From: Phymatolithon calcareum
Taxonomy: Eukaryota > Rhodophyta > Florideophyceae > Hapalidiales
Reading direction: 5' to 3'
DNA length: 64,000 nucleotides
Assembly (NCBI GenBank): GCA_977006965.1
Contig: CDRMUB010000005.1
Location: 1 to 64,000 of the forward strand
Shown here one piece after another: positions 44,387 to 55,397 of the stretch (the first letter of the stretch is position 1; every line of letters begins with the position of its first letter). The notes below the pieces were generated by a model that was not told the origin of the DNA, searched no databases, and saw nothing but the letters and a program-made list of their open reading frames with translations. The position numbers were made by a program, and so were the translations under genes.

Positions 44387-45208
44387 CTACATACGCGCCA
44401 TATTGCAGCAAATTGCCGGCCGAACCATTTTTTTGCCGCGAAGGGATACGCGAATTTGCAATGCCCGCGCCGTGCTTTTGCCCGCGCCGTGCAACGCCGT
44501 GCAGTTCACATTACACGCCCTGCGAGAATAGCCCAATAATATTTCATTATTTGAATTACACATACAAGCGAAAATATCCAAGACGTCCCACGCACAAACG
44601 ATGGACTGTACATCGTAGCAGAAACGTTGAAATGACTGAGGTCGAAGTGGCTCCATTATTCTCCTTCTCTTCTTCGCCTGGCTTCCAGCTTTTCCCATTT
44701 TAGAGCCGTACATTCCGAGCTCTTTCGACTTAGAAACATGTAGCAGCCACATAACAAGCATTACCTGGAAGGGAGTGCATGACCTACACGTGAAGTAGCC
44801 AAATCCTTTCAACTGGAAGAAACCCTTGATATAAAACGTTTGAACAGGAACAGGGGATATCGGAAACCTCCTCTCATTACCATCTGTGCCTTCTGCGGAC
44901 AGAGATTCAATCATCAACCGATTCATTTCCAGCGCACGGGATTCAACTTTGCCGTCTACTGTTGTCACACTGCGATTCACGAAGCGGTACGCCTGGCGTT
45001 GCATTTCCTTTCCATTTGTACCATTCTCAAATAATTCGGCATTTTCTCTGAACGACTTCTCCGAATCTTCTTCGACGATCGGCCCGCCCCTCTGCACTTC
45101 AACGATAAAGTCAAATAACTCTACAGCGCTTCTTTTGAATTCCTTGTTTTTTCCCTGTGGTTGACCTCCTCTAGTATCGATCGCATCAGTTTTCCAAACG
45201 ATAGACAC
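44387..45208 (-). CDS. Hypothetical charged protein, probably a fragment
   Basis: The first 130 codons of this frame are Glu/Lys/Arg-rich and look coding (NKEFKRSAVELFDFIVEVQ, EEDSEKSFRENAELF, GKVESRALEMNRLM). The last 100 look random. The frame starts after a TGA at about 45221 with GTG, so no eukaryotic start is visible. A second minus frame (45507-45241) just upstream may be the preceding part (TLYCILQAVVDEPRNRALDM), needing a frameshift or splice. No family is recognised. Confidence 0.35.
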   Translation of the reverse strand: MSIVWKTDAIDTRGGQPQGKNKEFKRSAVELFDFIVEVQRGGPIVEEDSEKSFRENAELFENGTNGKEMQRQAYRFVNRSVTTVDGKVESRALEMNRLMIESLSAEGTDGNERRFPISPVPVQTFYIKGFFQLKGFGYFTCRSCTPFQVMLVMWLLHVSKSKELGMYGSKMGKAGSQAKKRRRIMEPLRPQSFQRFCYDVQSIVCAWDVLDIFACMCNSNNEILLGYSRRACNVNCTALHGAGKSTARALQIRVSLRGKKMVRPAICCNMARM

Positions 45209-45742
45209 CGATCGTTTTTCTCACCTTCATGGGCCTCACCTTACGAAATACGTGCAGCTCCAAACATCCACCAGCACGCAACGTAGGTGATTCTATCCAT
45301 ATCGAGTGCTCTGTTCCTCGGCTCATCAACGACGGCCTGTAAAATGCAGTAGAGAGTGATAGTTGGGTGGTTTTCAGCTTGAGCCGTCAACTGCCAGTTT
45401 TTGAGATTTTCTGGGTGCCACAAGAAAAGCAATGTTCTCGTAGAACGTTTGCCCGCCACATACGCTGGGTGGTCCCCAAATTGTGCCGAATGGCCAGGTG
45501 GGATCAAGCTGGCGTTCTCGAATCACATAATGGCACGTGTCTTAATTCAACCTCGAAACATTTGCGACTTTATTTGGCCTCGTTTTCCTCAATTATTTCG
45601 CTCTCACTCCAGAACTCGAACATCTAGGACCCACGTGGCAGTTTAGTTTTGCATCGCCCCATTGGAGATTCGAGGTTTTCACATTTTCCATGTCGTGATG
45701 ACCCCAACGTTTCTGTTCTCAAGCACATAGCAAATGGACAGA

Positions 45743-45997
45743 TCAGTGCAATGGCAGATACTCTCCTTTCGTTCTGCCGTGGCGAGAGCAGCATATTTCG
45801 AATACTGGGAATCCTTCTTTTGCAATTCCACGTCCTATAGTTGTTTCGACACCGAAGTGGGCGTCGGTGCCATATCCATGCCTGGTGTTAGGATGAACGT
45901 TGACTTGCTTACTATAAGCGAGATACTGAGCCTTGTCACCAGTGATTTGGTATGAACATCCTTTGTGTATATGAGCGCCAGAAGTGATCATTTCCAT
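45743..45997 (-). CDS. Small hypothetical protein
   Basis: ATG 45997-45995 begins an 84-residue frame (MEMITSGAHIHKGCSYQIT) with balanced, coding-like composition and histidines/cysteines (FEICCSRHGRT). Stop at 45743. No family is recognised. It may be a piece of a decayed gene extending from 47208 leftward. Confidence 0.3.
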   Translation of the reverse strand: MEMITSGAHIHKGCSYQITGDKAQYLAYSKQVNVHPNTRHGYGTDAHFGVETTIGRGIAKEGFPVFEICCSRHGRTKGEYLPLH

Positions 45998-46354
45998 GGC
46001 CTTTCATGCGCATCGGTTTTCTCTGTATTGTGTACAAGACATGTTAATTAAGGAGGTCGGCGGCGAAGAAGTGATTTTGTCCACGACCGTTCAGAAATAA
46101 GACGTCGCTTCCGTCACTGCTGTTTTCCTGGATGTCGACCATGTGCGCGTCAATGCCGTTGCGATTATAGAGTAAATCATGTTCTTCTTCTGTGTCCGCA
46201 CCGAAAGCTTCAACTGTAGTCACGAACGATCTCTCCAGACCTTGGTTAACATTTTCACGTTAGGAATAGGGACTTTTTTCGATATGACTGGAGGTACAAA
46301 TGTTGCTATCTATGTGTGCAGGTCAGTTGTTATGTCTACCGCGGTCTGTGGCGG

Positions 46355-46650
46355 TTCTGTCGCGCCAAACAACATGCTTCAATTCCATCGTGTGCATCTA
46401 AGAACTTGTTCTGATTTGTATTCCAGTGCAAGGCACGCTTCAAGATCTTGTGCGAGCCAATAGACTGAACATCAATCCCAATGTATGTGTGCAGCATGAT
46501 CTTCCAAAATAGACAGGAAGTTTGAAGAATAACAAGTGGCTTTAACACCGTGCCGGTATTTTGTCTCGCCAAACAGCATGCTTCAATTCCATCGCATTCA
46601 TTAAGGAACTCGTTTTGATTTGCACTCCAATGCAAGGCACTCTTGAATCT
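46355..46650. repeat. Tandem duplication of about 90 bp, offset 204 bp
   Basis: GCCAAACAACATGCTTCAATTCC at 46364 recurs with one change at 46568, and homology continues through TTGTTCTGATTTG/CGTTTTGATTTG and AAGGCAC. On the minus strand both copies encode the words DGIEACCLARQN, so the block may once have been coding. Confidence 0.75.
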
Positions 46651-46886
46651 CTGTTACTTGTGAAATCATTTTCTCGAGGTATTCCTTTGGGTAATTTTCC
46701 TGGGTCGCGCTTCAAGCAACCAACCAGCTTGGTGTGCTTCCAATCCTGCCTGGGCGCAAATGTTCGCTCTTGAGACTAAAATCGAGCGCGCAGTTGCTCG
46801 ATAACGTCGGTGAGCATATGTGACCTTCGTCGTACTACACCATAATATTCTTACAGAGCAGAGCCTGTCACCATGGCGCTGAATGC

Positions 46887-47208
46887 TCAACGTCGGTCAA
46901 CATCGTCGAGGATGCCACATAGATCATATCGTTCTTGCAACATGATGACGGTTCTTTCCAAATTGTCCAATCTGCCACCGCCAAATTTATCTCTTTCGCC
47001 TTGGTAAGTTTTCAAAATAGAGAATATATTCGGGTTGGACCCATACGTGAATGAGAATTGGACTGGGCTCGGGTGTGTTGCCAGTGTTGTACCGGCGGAG
47101 TTCGATCTCGATGGTTTCCTCTCGTGGTTCAACGGTATCCGGCCATTTTCTGAAAATTTGTTCAGCGTTGTTTTTCGGCCGTGCTGTGCCCATAGCAATA
47201 ATGCTCAC
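46887..47208 (-). pseudogene. Unidentified gene fragment with one frameshift
   Basis: From ATG 47208-47206 one frame reads MSIIAMGTARPKNNAEQIF, ETIEIELRRYNTGNTPEPSP and VQPEYILYF. It then shifts to another frame with YQGERDKFGGGRLDNLERT and MLQERYDLCGILDDV, stop at 46887. The two pieces join naturally and look like a single former protein. No family is recognised. Confidence 0.4.
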
Positions 47209-47816
47209 AGTTGGCAGCTTTTCTGTTGCATTTAAGGCCGTTTTGAGAGCTACCGTGTGGATAGCCGGGCGTATGCGATATTGAGGGAGCTAAAGGTCAT
47301 TATTGGGGCAGGATATGCCGTCTACCAGTGAGCTTGACATGTTGATTGAGCGACCTTTCGCGAAAAAGACTACGTTTTTTTACAGGAAGTTGCAAAGCAA
47401 ACGTTTCATTTCCGTCCGGAGTTCATCACATTATTCATACTGAATGCTTTGAAATCTTCTGAAATTTTTTATTCCGCACAAGAACTAGGTTAACATAGGT
47501 CTATTTTTGTCGCTTTCAGAGAACGGGATTTCGTTCGGAATTTTTCGCTGGTTAGTAAATTTGTTCGGATTTTTCCCATCGGAAGCAAAAGTCCATCGTG
47601 CTTCCAAATATATCCGTATCAAGCAGCTCGTCGGTTTGCCTTGCCTTCAGCAGCCTGCTAATGGCCGACGCAAAAAATGAGTTGCTAGCTAAATCGGGTC
47701 AGTGCAGGAAGTCACGTCTTCATGGCTGGTCGTTATGACGAGCGTGTCGATTCCGTTTCAAATCATGCATTTCTGTCCGTACAAAGTGTCGAACTTTACA
47801 TCGTCAGAGGCAAATA

Positions 47817-50674
47817 ATGTCCGAAAGAGACGAGCTGAATGCGGTGCGAGACGAGCTTGCGCGCGTACAAATGTTACATGACGAAATGTGTCAGCTGCAA
47901 TTTCGAGCACAGGAAGAGAAAAAATTGCCCGTCGCGGAGAACCATTAACTGTCTCAGGAATTGCGTCGACAACAGGACGAGCTGGAAACAATATCGTATA
48001 CAGATCAAAACATGAAGTTGGATGAGTCCAATCTGAAACTTGCCGTCGCTCAGTATCGCGACCAGTTTCATCAACTGACTTAGTTCCCTAAATCCACAAG
48101 TAAAGCTCAGCGATTTCTTTCGCCATGACAGCTCTTCTTTTTAAATCCAGTGAACTGCGATTTGCGGACAAGGTTCATTCTGCAGGGAAGTCTAGGCGTA
48201 TGCACCAACTATTTCAGAATTTCCGAAAGTCATTGGGTCGAGAGTTGTTAATACATTGTCGCGTTGTTTTGAGAAGCTAGTATGCTTCACAGGAGGTGAA
48301 ACGAATCAAGATTAATTACTGTGTGTTGTTTTTAGTGCGTTGGGAAAGGACAGTTTTGGTTTGGAGCTGGTTGTTGCGATTAAAAGATGCTTTTCCTCGG
48401 CTTGTACGGATTATTAATGTCTGCCGTCAAGAGAAAGGTTCCTCTTGCTGCTATTGCCGCCATCCCACAACAAGAAGTTGTAGACTACATGAGTTCTAGG
48501 CAAACAAATACTCGCTGGATGTTACAGAATGGCGAAGGTAGCGACACAATTACAACAGAGGAAGCAGTCGAATGCGCTGGAGGTTCGAGCCTGAGCACTA
48601 AGCAGATGAAAAATGCTCATTGGAAGCGAGCAGCTGACTTTGATTACCTTTTTCTGCAATCTGAGTACTTTCTGTCAAATCAGACTATTCTCGTCGATTA
48701 GTCCCCCAGGATGTCATCTTTCGCGCTGTGGATATTATTATGTCCAACGTCGCATTTACTAATCGCTCAGCGCAATAGATAATCGTGGATGGTGAAGTGG
48801 ATGAAATAGCTTCCTGCACTCGGATTCCGCCGCGAGTAGAACTGCTCGTTCGATACAAAACTGAATCGGACCAGGATGGATTGAAAATTCTAGGGCATTC
48901 TTCATTTCACTGTTCGTGACACTGCGCGACACACCGGCGAGAATGAGTTTCTCTATAACTTATCGTGTACCCATTAGGATGTCATGCGCAATATTTCACA
49001 AAGTATAGGCGTTGCGCGTGCCGTAGAAGCTGTAAGCATGAAGGAAATCGAGCTTGTTGCGAATTTCTGGAAGCGTAATTTTCGTCACCATGTTCCATGC
49101 TCGCTCATTTGTGATCTTAACTAGGAAGAAGAATCCCAGATACTACTCCTGCATAAATCTTGTCACGCCATAGATGCCGCTGTTAATCATTAGTGTGCCG
49201 TACGCTTGCGGGTGTTTGTAATACCATTTTTACTTCAGGATATATTACTAATATTTCGTTGCTCAGCTAAATTACAAGAGTTCCTGTCGTTATATCACGT
49301 TCTAATGGCATTAGAAGCTTCAACGAAGCTCTTCATGCACCTTATCCGTTCTAAAATCTAAGACTTTGAGAAGGGGCGATTCCGCTTATCTTGTAATTGA
49401 TTGCAAGATAAAGCTGATCTCTACACTTAACTCGGGGGCCCAAGAATTATATTTTGCGCAATAGCAGTTCACGGCGTTGGTACTGTTACCGTGAGGCCTT
49501 GAGTCACGACTGAAATGCTTGAGTCACTGCTGTGAAGCTGCAGTCTCACGAATTTATCTACGATATTAAGCACAAAAGGGTACTTTCACGTCCACTAGTT
49601 ATGTCAAATCGTTTCTTGCTGGTTATATCAAAATGGTTCAATAACCCTTGGTGAAGTCGAAGATGCGATTAAATTTCAAGCGCCGGACTTGAAATACAAG
49701 CGAGTCAAATTCGTCGGAGTCCAGAGTGGCAATGCTAAAAACTACTCTGGTGCGCTGAAAACTTTACTTATGCCCGCAGTTCTGTATACGACAGGAATTG
49801 AGGTGCTCAGCGTTGACCACAACGAAGTTCATGATGGCAAAACTTTGCTTGACGGGTTCCTCGGGCTGGTTACAATGGCTAGATCTCGTCATGTGGCCAA
49901 ACAGGGAAATACGGCGGTATTACTACACGTGGCTGCTGCGATATCAGGGTACTTACCGAACACTATAGATCGCCTCGTGCAATTTCCGGAAAACTGGGCA
50001 GGTACGAACAACTCTGCAGCAGAGTGGCTCGAAAAATTAGAGCGCAGCAATCTACAGCTGAGCAGAATTAGAGCTGTTGAATATTGCATAGATAACAATG
50101 GTGCTTCTCCGCCCGTTCGCTGTGTCTAGTTACCCGGAAAAGAACCAAGAACTGCGTACCCACACGGTCGTTGTGAGGCGTCATCGAAAACATGGTTTGT
50201 TTCAGACCTTCGAAGTACGCATACGAGAAACACTATTTCTCACTTTGCGCGAGGAATTGCTTTGCTTTACGACATCCTACAACAGAACAGTGTTAGCGAA
50301 GGAGAATCAATTGGAATGTGCTCACGGCAGCAGCTACCATTGAACCATATCATCACAAATTAGAAAGAGAATCACGATCGAGAACGCGTCTAGCCGGAGA
50401 TATTAATACACCTTACACCTCGCCATCTGGAAGTAGTGGGATTTGTTTTCTGTGCAGACGTGCTTATATCCGCATCAAGAGTGACAAATGCAATGGTCTT
50501 CCTGAACCAGCAAGAGATATTGTTTCTGTAGCTACCAGGCATTTTCTACAGTGCTTTCGCGGAAAATGTATTGTCGATAATGGTCAATGTCGTTTACGAA
50601 GAGAAGCAGACATGTTACGTGAGTTTTCAATACAAGGGTCTGACAGAACCGGACGGACAGACGACATAAAATAA
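47817..50674 (+). pseudogene. Large decayed gene with coiled-coil N-terminus
   Basis: Colinear coding pieces on the + strand suggest one former protein of some 900 residues. ATG 47817 (MSERDELNAVRDELARVQ) opens a heptad-rich coiled coil with a TAA at 47946-47948, ending TAG 48081-48083. Next is SELRFADKVHSAGKSRRM (48125-48280) and WSWLLRLKDAFPRLVRI (to 48499). Then come VPLAAIAAIPQQEVVDYM (48387-48701), RRLVPQDVIFRAVDIIM (48690-48920), VARAVEAVSMKEIELVANFW (48935-49240, several stops), LKYKRVKFVGVQSGNAKNY (49640-50129) and a final part with ICFLC...KC...C (50318-50674). Stops and frameshifts are frequent. No catalytic motif is recognised. Confidence 0.5.
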
Positions 50675-51373
50675 ATAATCATCGAGCAAAACGTTCAGCA
50701 CGGTCCCTGGTATTAGAATTCTTGAGAAGCGAAAAATTCAGTCCTGCTTGGGCGGACCATTGGGGTAACCAGCGAGATGTAAGGCGTTGGTGACTTCAAT
50801 TGCTATTCGATACATCGAGAATGGAGCGTTTCTTCGTCGGCATGAAGCATCAGAAGGGGCACTACGAACTAATCACGATACCACAAGTCTTCCAGCTCTC
50901 GCAGCTGGTGAAATTCCGACGCAATCGACGATAAAGACTTTTTTCACTGACTTCGAAAATGAAATAGGAACAATAGTCGGTGTCTACGAAAGAAAAAGAT
51001 AGTTGAAGGACTTTTTAAAACATGTAAAGATCGAGGATTCAAATTAGTTCATCGATGAGCTTGGGCATAGCACCAAGCTCTAGTTCTCGTAACGGATGAT
51101 GATAAAGGGAGGATGAGGCACATGTAGATTAATTATACCGTCTTTGGAATCGACAGATCTCTTGGCACAACTATACAGCTCCACCGCATGAGACTGGTCT
51201 TCTATTTTCAAACAGATCTGCCAGGTTGTTCATTGCCATCACGTTTGCGACCTCATCAATTGCATGCGTGAAGAACTTAAGAGAATGAAACGAATCAGCC
51301 GCAACACCATCCGAGCTGTGTCACAGAAGAAGCCCCAAGTATTCACTTATTACCCAATCACTCCAAAAAGAAG
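50675..51373. other. No convincing gene
   Basis: A short + frame at 50787-51002 has no domain. Nothing else is supported. Confidence 0.35.
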
Positions 51374-51800
51374 GCAGACGACACCGACATGACAAAGCTG
51401 AGTTCTGAACAGGTTTCTGAGGATGTACAAGGTGTTGGAAGAGCATGGGGATGGGTATGAGTCCTTTTGAGAGAGTTTGAAATTTTGGTCACGGTGGTCA
51501 CCACGATGGGGAAGAAGACGCGCAACACCGACAGGACTTGAACTGACCGGGAACATGTTTTGAAGGACGCGAAACATGTTGCGGATGTGTTTGGGATTGT
51601 TCGAAGTCGTTGTGTTGAGTTTGAAATTTAGATCAAGGTAGTAGCCATCCCGGGGAAGACGACGGGCAACACCGACATGAAGGCGATGCAGTGGAGAACG
51701 CTTCAATTGCTGAAATGTGGAGGAAGACTGTACAGACCAGTTGGAATCATTTTCGAAAAGTTTGAAATTCTTGTCAACGCGTTCACCCGTCTGGGGAGAA
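51374..51800 (-). repeat. Three tandem 144-bp units, in frame on the minus strand
   Basis: The anchor ACACCGACA lies at 51381, 51525 and 51669, exactly 144 bp apart. Other shared words are GTTTGAAATT and GGGGAAGA. 144 bp equals 48 codons, and the minus frame 51934-51350 stays open through all units, each giving VGVARxLP...DxNFKL. This may be a repetitive protein or a minisatellite whose unit happens to keep frame. The frame ends with a stop at 51350; its first part is Asn/Pro/Ser-rich. Confidence 0.85.
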
Positions 51801-52218
51801 GATGGATGACGGAGAGGTGATGATAATGATGTCAAATCAGGGAGGTTTGGATGGGGTTGGTGTGTGGAAAGTTTGTTTGCCGGGTTCGGGTTATTGGAGG
51901 TTGCTAGGGATATTTTGTTTCTTCTTGGTCGCATTTCCAGGCTGGAGGGGTGCCCTGAATGGGCCCGCTAGTCCCAAACGAGCGGAACGTCATCCTCACA
52001 TGCGAGATTATGACCACATACGCGCCACACTCCGGTTCCGCTTTTGATTCCTTCGGCGGCAGTTTAACTACTGCATTTGCATCGTTATTGACAGCTCGAC
52101 TGTGCACTGTACGTGAAGGATATGTGGAGGTCCTCGAGGTTTCTTTTTCTCGATTAATCTAGCTTGCCGATCTGGAAGAACGACAAGTACGTTCTGCAAT
52201 GAGGCCCAGCGTAAACGA
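51801..52218. other. No convincing gene
   Basis: Only short frames on both strands; no recognised domain. Confidence 0.35.
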
Positions 52219-52765
52219 GTGCGCGCCCGCGTGATGTTTGACATGTACAATTCTATGCAGATAGCAGGCGACACTGCACAGGTATCTACAGTCGCGGACT
52301 CCGGGCTCTCCGATCTTAACATCGAGACGACGGAACAGTCAAAGTGCGCTCCACAGATACCTCTCACTATCGATAACAAATTGCGTCTGAGATCCAACCC
52401 GGAAACTGTTCTTCCAGCATTGTCCCCAATTTCGGACCAAGAATCTGAAAATAAGCGCCAGTCGGTTCCTTTGTCCCCATGCAATGTGAAGAGATGGGTC
52501 ATATCGAGCTCCACTTGGTACACAGACGGTCACACCATATGGCCACAAGTGTAGAGTATGCAACGCAGGCGTCCACACATTGTGCTTCCAGCGTATTCTG
52601 GGAACTGCGGTTGAGGACAACGAAACGCCTCATAGAGCTCTAGTTGTTTGCCCGAGTCTCTTTCTTGAGAAAACTCAACGTGATTCATCCCTCTGCACTC
52701 TAAGCCGATGCGAAGCCTACAAAAAACGCGATGAAAGCTCTAATAAATCTCAAATGTTCCAGTAA
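52219..52765 (+). pseudogene. Gene fragment with a C-terminal zinc-binding motif
   Basis: The frame 52219-52554 (MFDMYNSMQIAGDTAQVST) ends at a TAG near 52552. A second frame reads CRVCNAGVHTLCFQRIL, then HRALVVCPSLFLEKTQ, to 52765. C-x2-C-x4-H-x2-C followed by a cysteine is a zinc-finger pattern common at the C-termini of transposon proteins. One frameshift is needed. The family is not identified. Confidence 0.4.
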
Positions 52766-53780
52766 TTATCTCTCACCTACATAGGGAATTGATTTCCTCT
52801 CTGTTCGTCCACTAAGACTGTTAAATTTCTGTTTAAAAAATAGTCAGCACACTTACTACAAATTCTCATGCGCAGTACAATAGCTTTCTCGGTTATCCAA
52901 TTCAGTAGCTCTTGCCCGCAAGCGTCCTCAACGGAGACTACATCAGTTCCGTACCTCTTACCCTACATGATCAGCTGCCTGTACAGGCAGTCAATCACAG
53001 AGTGATGGTAGGGTGCAAGATCATGCTTACTTGCTAGTGAACATCTATGACACCTCATTTGTCTGTTAGGAGAATGTTTGGGGGCGCTGGGCGTTGCATG
53101 TAGGCGGCAAGGAATGATTTCTCCTTGTTATGAGAAACCATGGTGTTCGTATACTAGCTGGCAGACTGTGGTGTATGTATTCGAGCTTTTCTGGTGAAGT
53201 TGGAGAGATTAGTAGGTGAATTGGTATTTGCATAGGAAACCAACAGATGATTGTGCCATATACGAAAATAGGATGGAAGCAGGATGGTTGTTATTGAAGG
53301 TTCCATATACGAGGTTGAAAAACGTGAAAGTTGTTGAGGTTGAGCAGTCTAACCTAATATCCAATGTTAGTACAAACGGAACAATTACAAGTATACCTCG
53401 AGCACAGTAAATTTTCATGATGAGATGCTCGTCGTGGCGAGGGCGTTGGGTCAGAACGACGTCCAAAATTGTGAATTTTTTGAGTCCCAACTGTCCTCCC
53501 TCATCATCCTTCCTAGGTTGGTCTATTTTTAGAGCTTTAGCGCGATGACATGATTTTTGAATCTTCACGAACTTTTCACAATTTCAGGTTTTCGAACAAA
53601 CTTCTCAGATTTCCACGAAACGTTTTGGTCATCCGTTACGAATACGACCGCGCACTGTAAGGACATCGTTGTATTTGCCTGTTACGCTCAACTCACAACG
53701 CTCCAACACTAACCACTCTGAAATCATGGAAAAGAAGAAGCTTGTGCTACAGTGGTCGTCTATGCTGGATCAAGCTTTGA
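52766..53780. other. No convincing gene
   Basis: Frames on both strands at 53209-53568 are of similar length and show no domain. Confidence 0.35.
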
Positions 53781-54380
53781 CTACGTTGTCAACGTCGTGA
53801 TCTTTCACTACTCTCGAGGCACAATGAAAAAGTGGTCCGAGAAGAGAAGAAGCTTGTGAAGCCCAAGGCCACCGAAAGTGGCGCGTTCAGATGTGCTGCT
53901 CACAGCGAAGAAGCGCCATTCTTTATGACAGTTAGCAGCGACTACTGCGCTCCATGCTCTTGGTGCCACTTTGAAGAGCACCTGAGCCCATGTATCCATG
54001 TCGTCGATGCACTTTTGTACGCTTCTATGCGCTTGGTCCAGCATCGGGGGTCACTTGACCCGTGGAACAAGCACAGAATCGGGGACGTATGGATGTTAAG
54101 AACGTGGGCCAAGCAGCATGAGGGTAGCATCACGCGCGTCGCAGTCACTGGAGACTAGCAAGTACAGCATGATTTGGTGCCGTTTAACCTTGTCGCTAAG
54201 GCGCGGCGCAAGCGAAAGAAGCTCTTCTTTCCGTCCGAAATGATGGTCCGTCACTGCTCCTCGTGCGGAAGCACTGGCCACTTTTCGCAGACGAGCGGGA
54301 CTCCCATCATTCACAAACATTTCGAGGCGACGGGAAAACACGTCTACAAAGCAGCTCCTGGACTTTACGGACTGAGATGA
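53781..54380 (+). pseudogene. MULE-like transposase C-terminus (SWIM and zinc-knuckle relic)
   Basis: One frame runs from after TGA 53778-53780 to TGA 54378-54380, with a single TAG at 54156-54158. It contains CSWCHFEEHLSPCIHVVDAL (53958-54020), close to the SWIM finger of MULE transposases (CxC..CxH), and CSSCGSTGHFSQTS (about 54255-54300), a CCHC zinc knuckle whose last Cys is Ser. Both usually lie C-terminal to a MULE DDE core, which is absent. The second mariner-type element is inserted about 100 bp downstream. Confidence 0.55.
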
Positions 54381-54784
54381 CGGAGATCTTATTTGCGACG
54401 AGTATCTAAACCAAAGAGAGTAACGCGCGCAGTACATTTTAATATTGCATAGATTGCATAGATTGCTTTGACAAACGAATGAGTACACCAAAAATGGAAT
54501 TTAGTGTCCCAGGGTCGGCACTGTAAGAATAACCATATCGTAAGTTGTGCGAGGGGTCCTATAGGGGTTGTAATACTCCATGAGCTCTGAGAACTTTTCC
54601 AAATAAATAAAAATATCGCCTACAAAATTAAAATTGTCTCTGAAACTTTCAATAGGCTCCTCCTCCAAAATACGTTAGATCTTACAGAAGCTGCAAGATT
54701 ATCTACTTGGAAGCACTTTAGTTTATATACGAAACATAACTCCCATTGAAACAAGGTAGCCGAATGGACTCACATAAATTCCGG

Positions 54785-54860
54785 GAATCTGGATAGTCGG
54801 TTATCTGTGCGCAGTGATGTGTCATGAGGTCTCGGGTTCAATCTTCTAGGCAGGGGCGAA
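54785..54860 (+). other. tRNA-like stretch inside the transposon's 5' non-coding region
   Basis: TGGATAGTCGGTTAT resembles a tRNA D-arm/A box and, about 45 bases later, GGTCTCGGGTTCAATC resembles a T-arm/B box (GGTTCRANNCC, imperfect). Acceptor and T stems do not close, so this is not a tRNA gene. It may be a tRNA-derived (SINE-like) relic carried by the element; copy 1 has the same stretch on its other strand near 15945-16010. Confidence 0.3.
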
Positions 54861-55397
54861 ACAGACATTAATTTGTCCTATACGCGAGATCCAAAGAGGG
54901 TTGTTCGGGAAATGCTCAGTCACATTGCGTCAGCGCAGGTAAACGCCACTCATTGAAAATGTCGCCAGATGGATAGCTTACGTCTAAAACCTTCCTTTTC
55001 TAATTTTTTCTTAATTTACACACAAAATAGCGCTAATGATAGAATTTGAAGATGCTGACTTCCTGAAAGCTGGCTCTTAAGATAACGCGTCATGACAAAA
55101 AACGTTTCACGAAACAGGCCCCGTTTACAGTAATGCTATTGACCAACGGCGCTGCTTCTCGAAGCACCAGAGGCAGCTTGTTGTGTTTAGAAATGATGGT
55201 GCAGAATCATTGGATGATATGGCCTTTCATATACTTTCCATATAGAATGTATCAATATGCATTAGTTAAGCCTTGTTGCGCTTATGCATGAGTAAAGCAT
55301 ATAAGGACTAAATCTCTTCCGAGAGTCGCAGATAGCCCCACTCAACCATTCCACCATACTCTCGATCTTGCCAAGCGCCGCTCGTTTGAGACCGAGA

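Noticed and set aside
53209-53568. A 119-codon minus-strand gene
   Set aside because: Overlapping + frame of similar quality, no domain, unlikely composition at its C-terminus.
54785-54860. A functional tRNA gene
   Set aside because: A and B box resemblance only; acceptor and T stems do not pair and no plausible anticodon arm forms.
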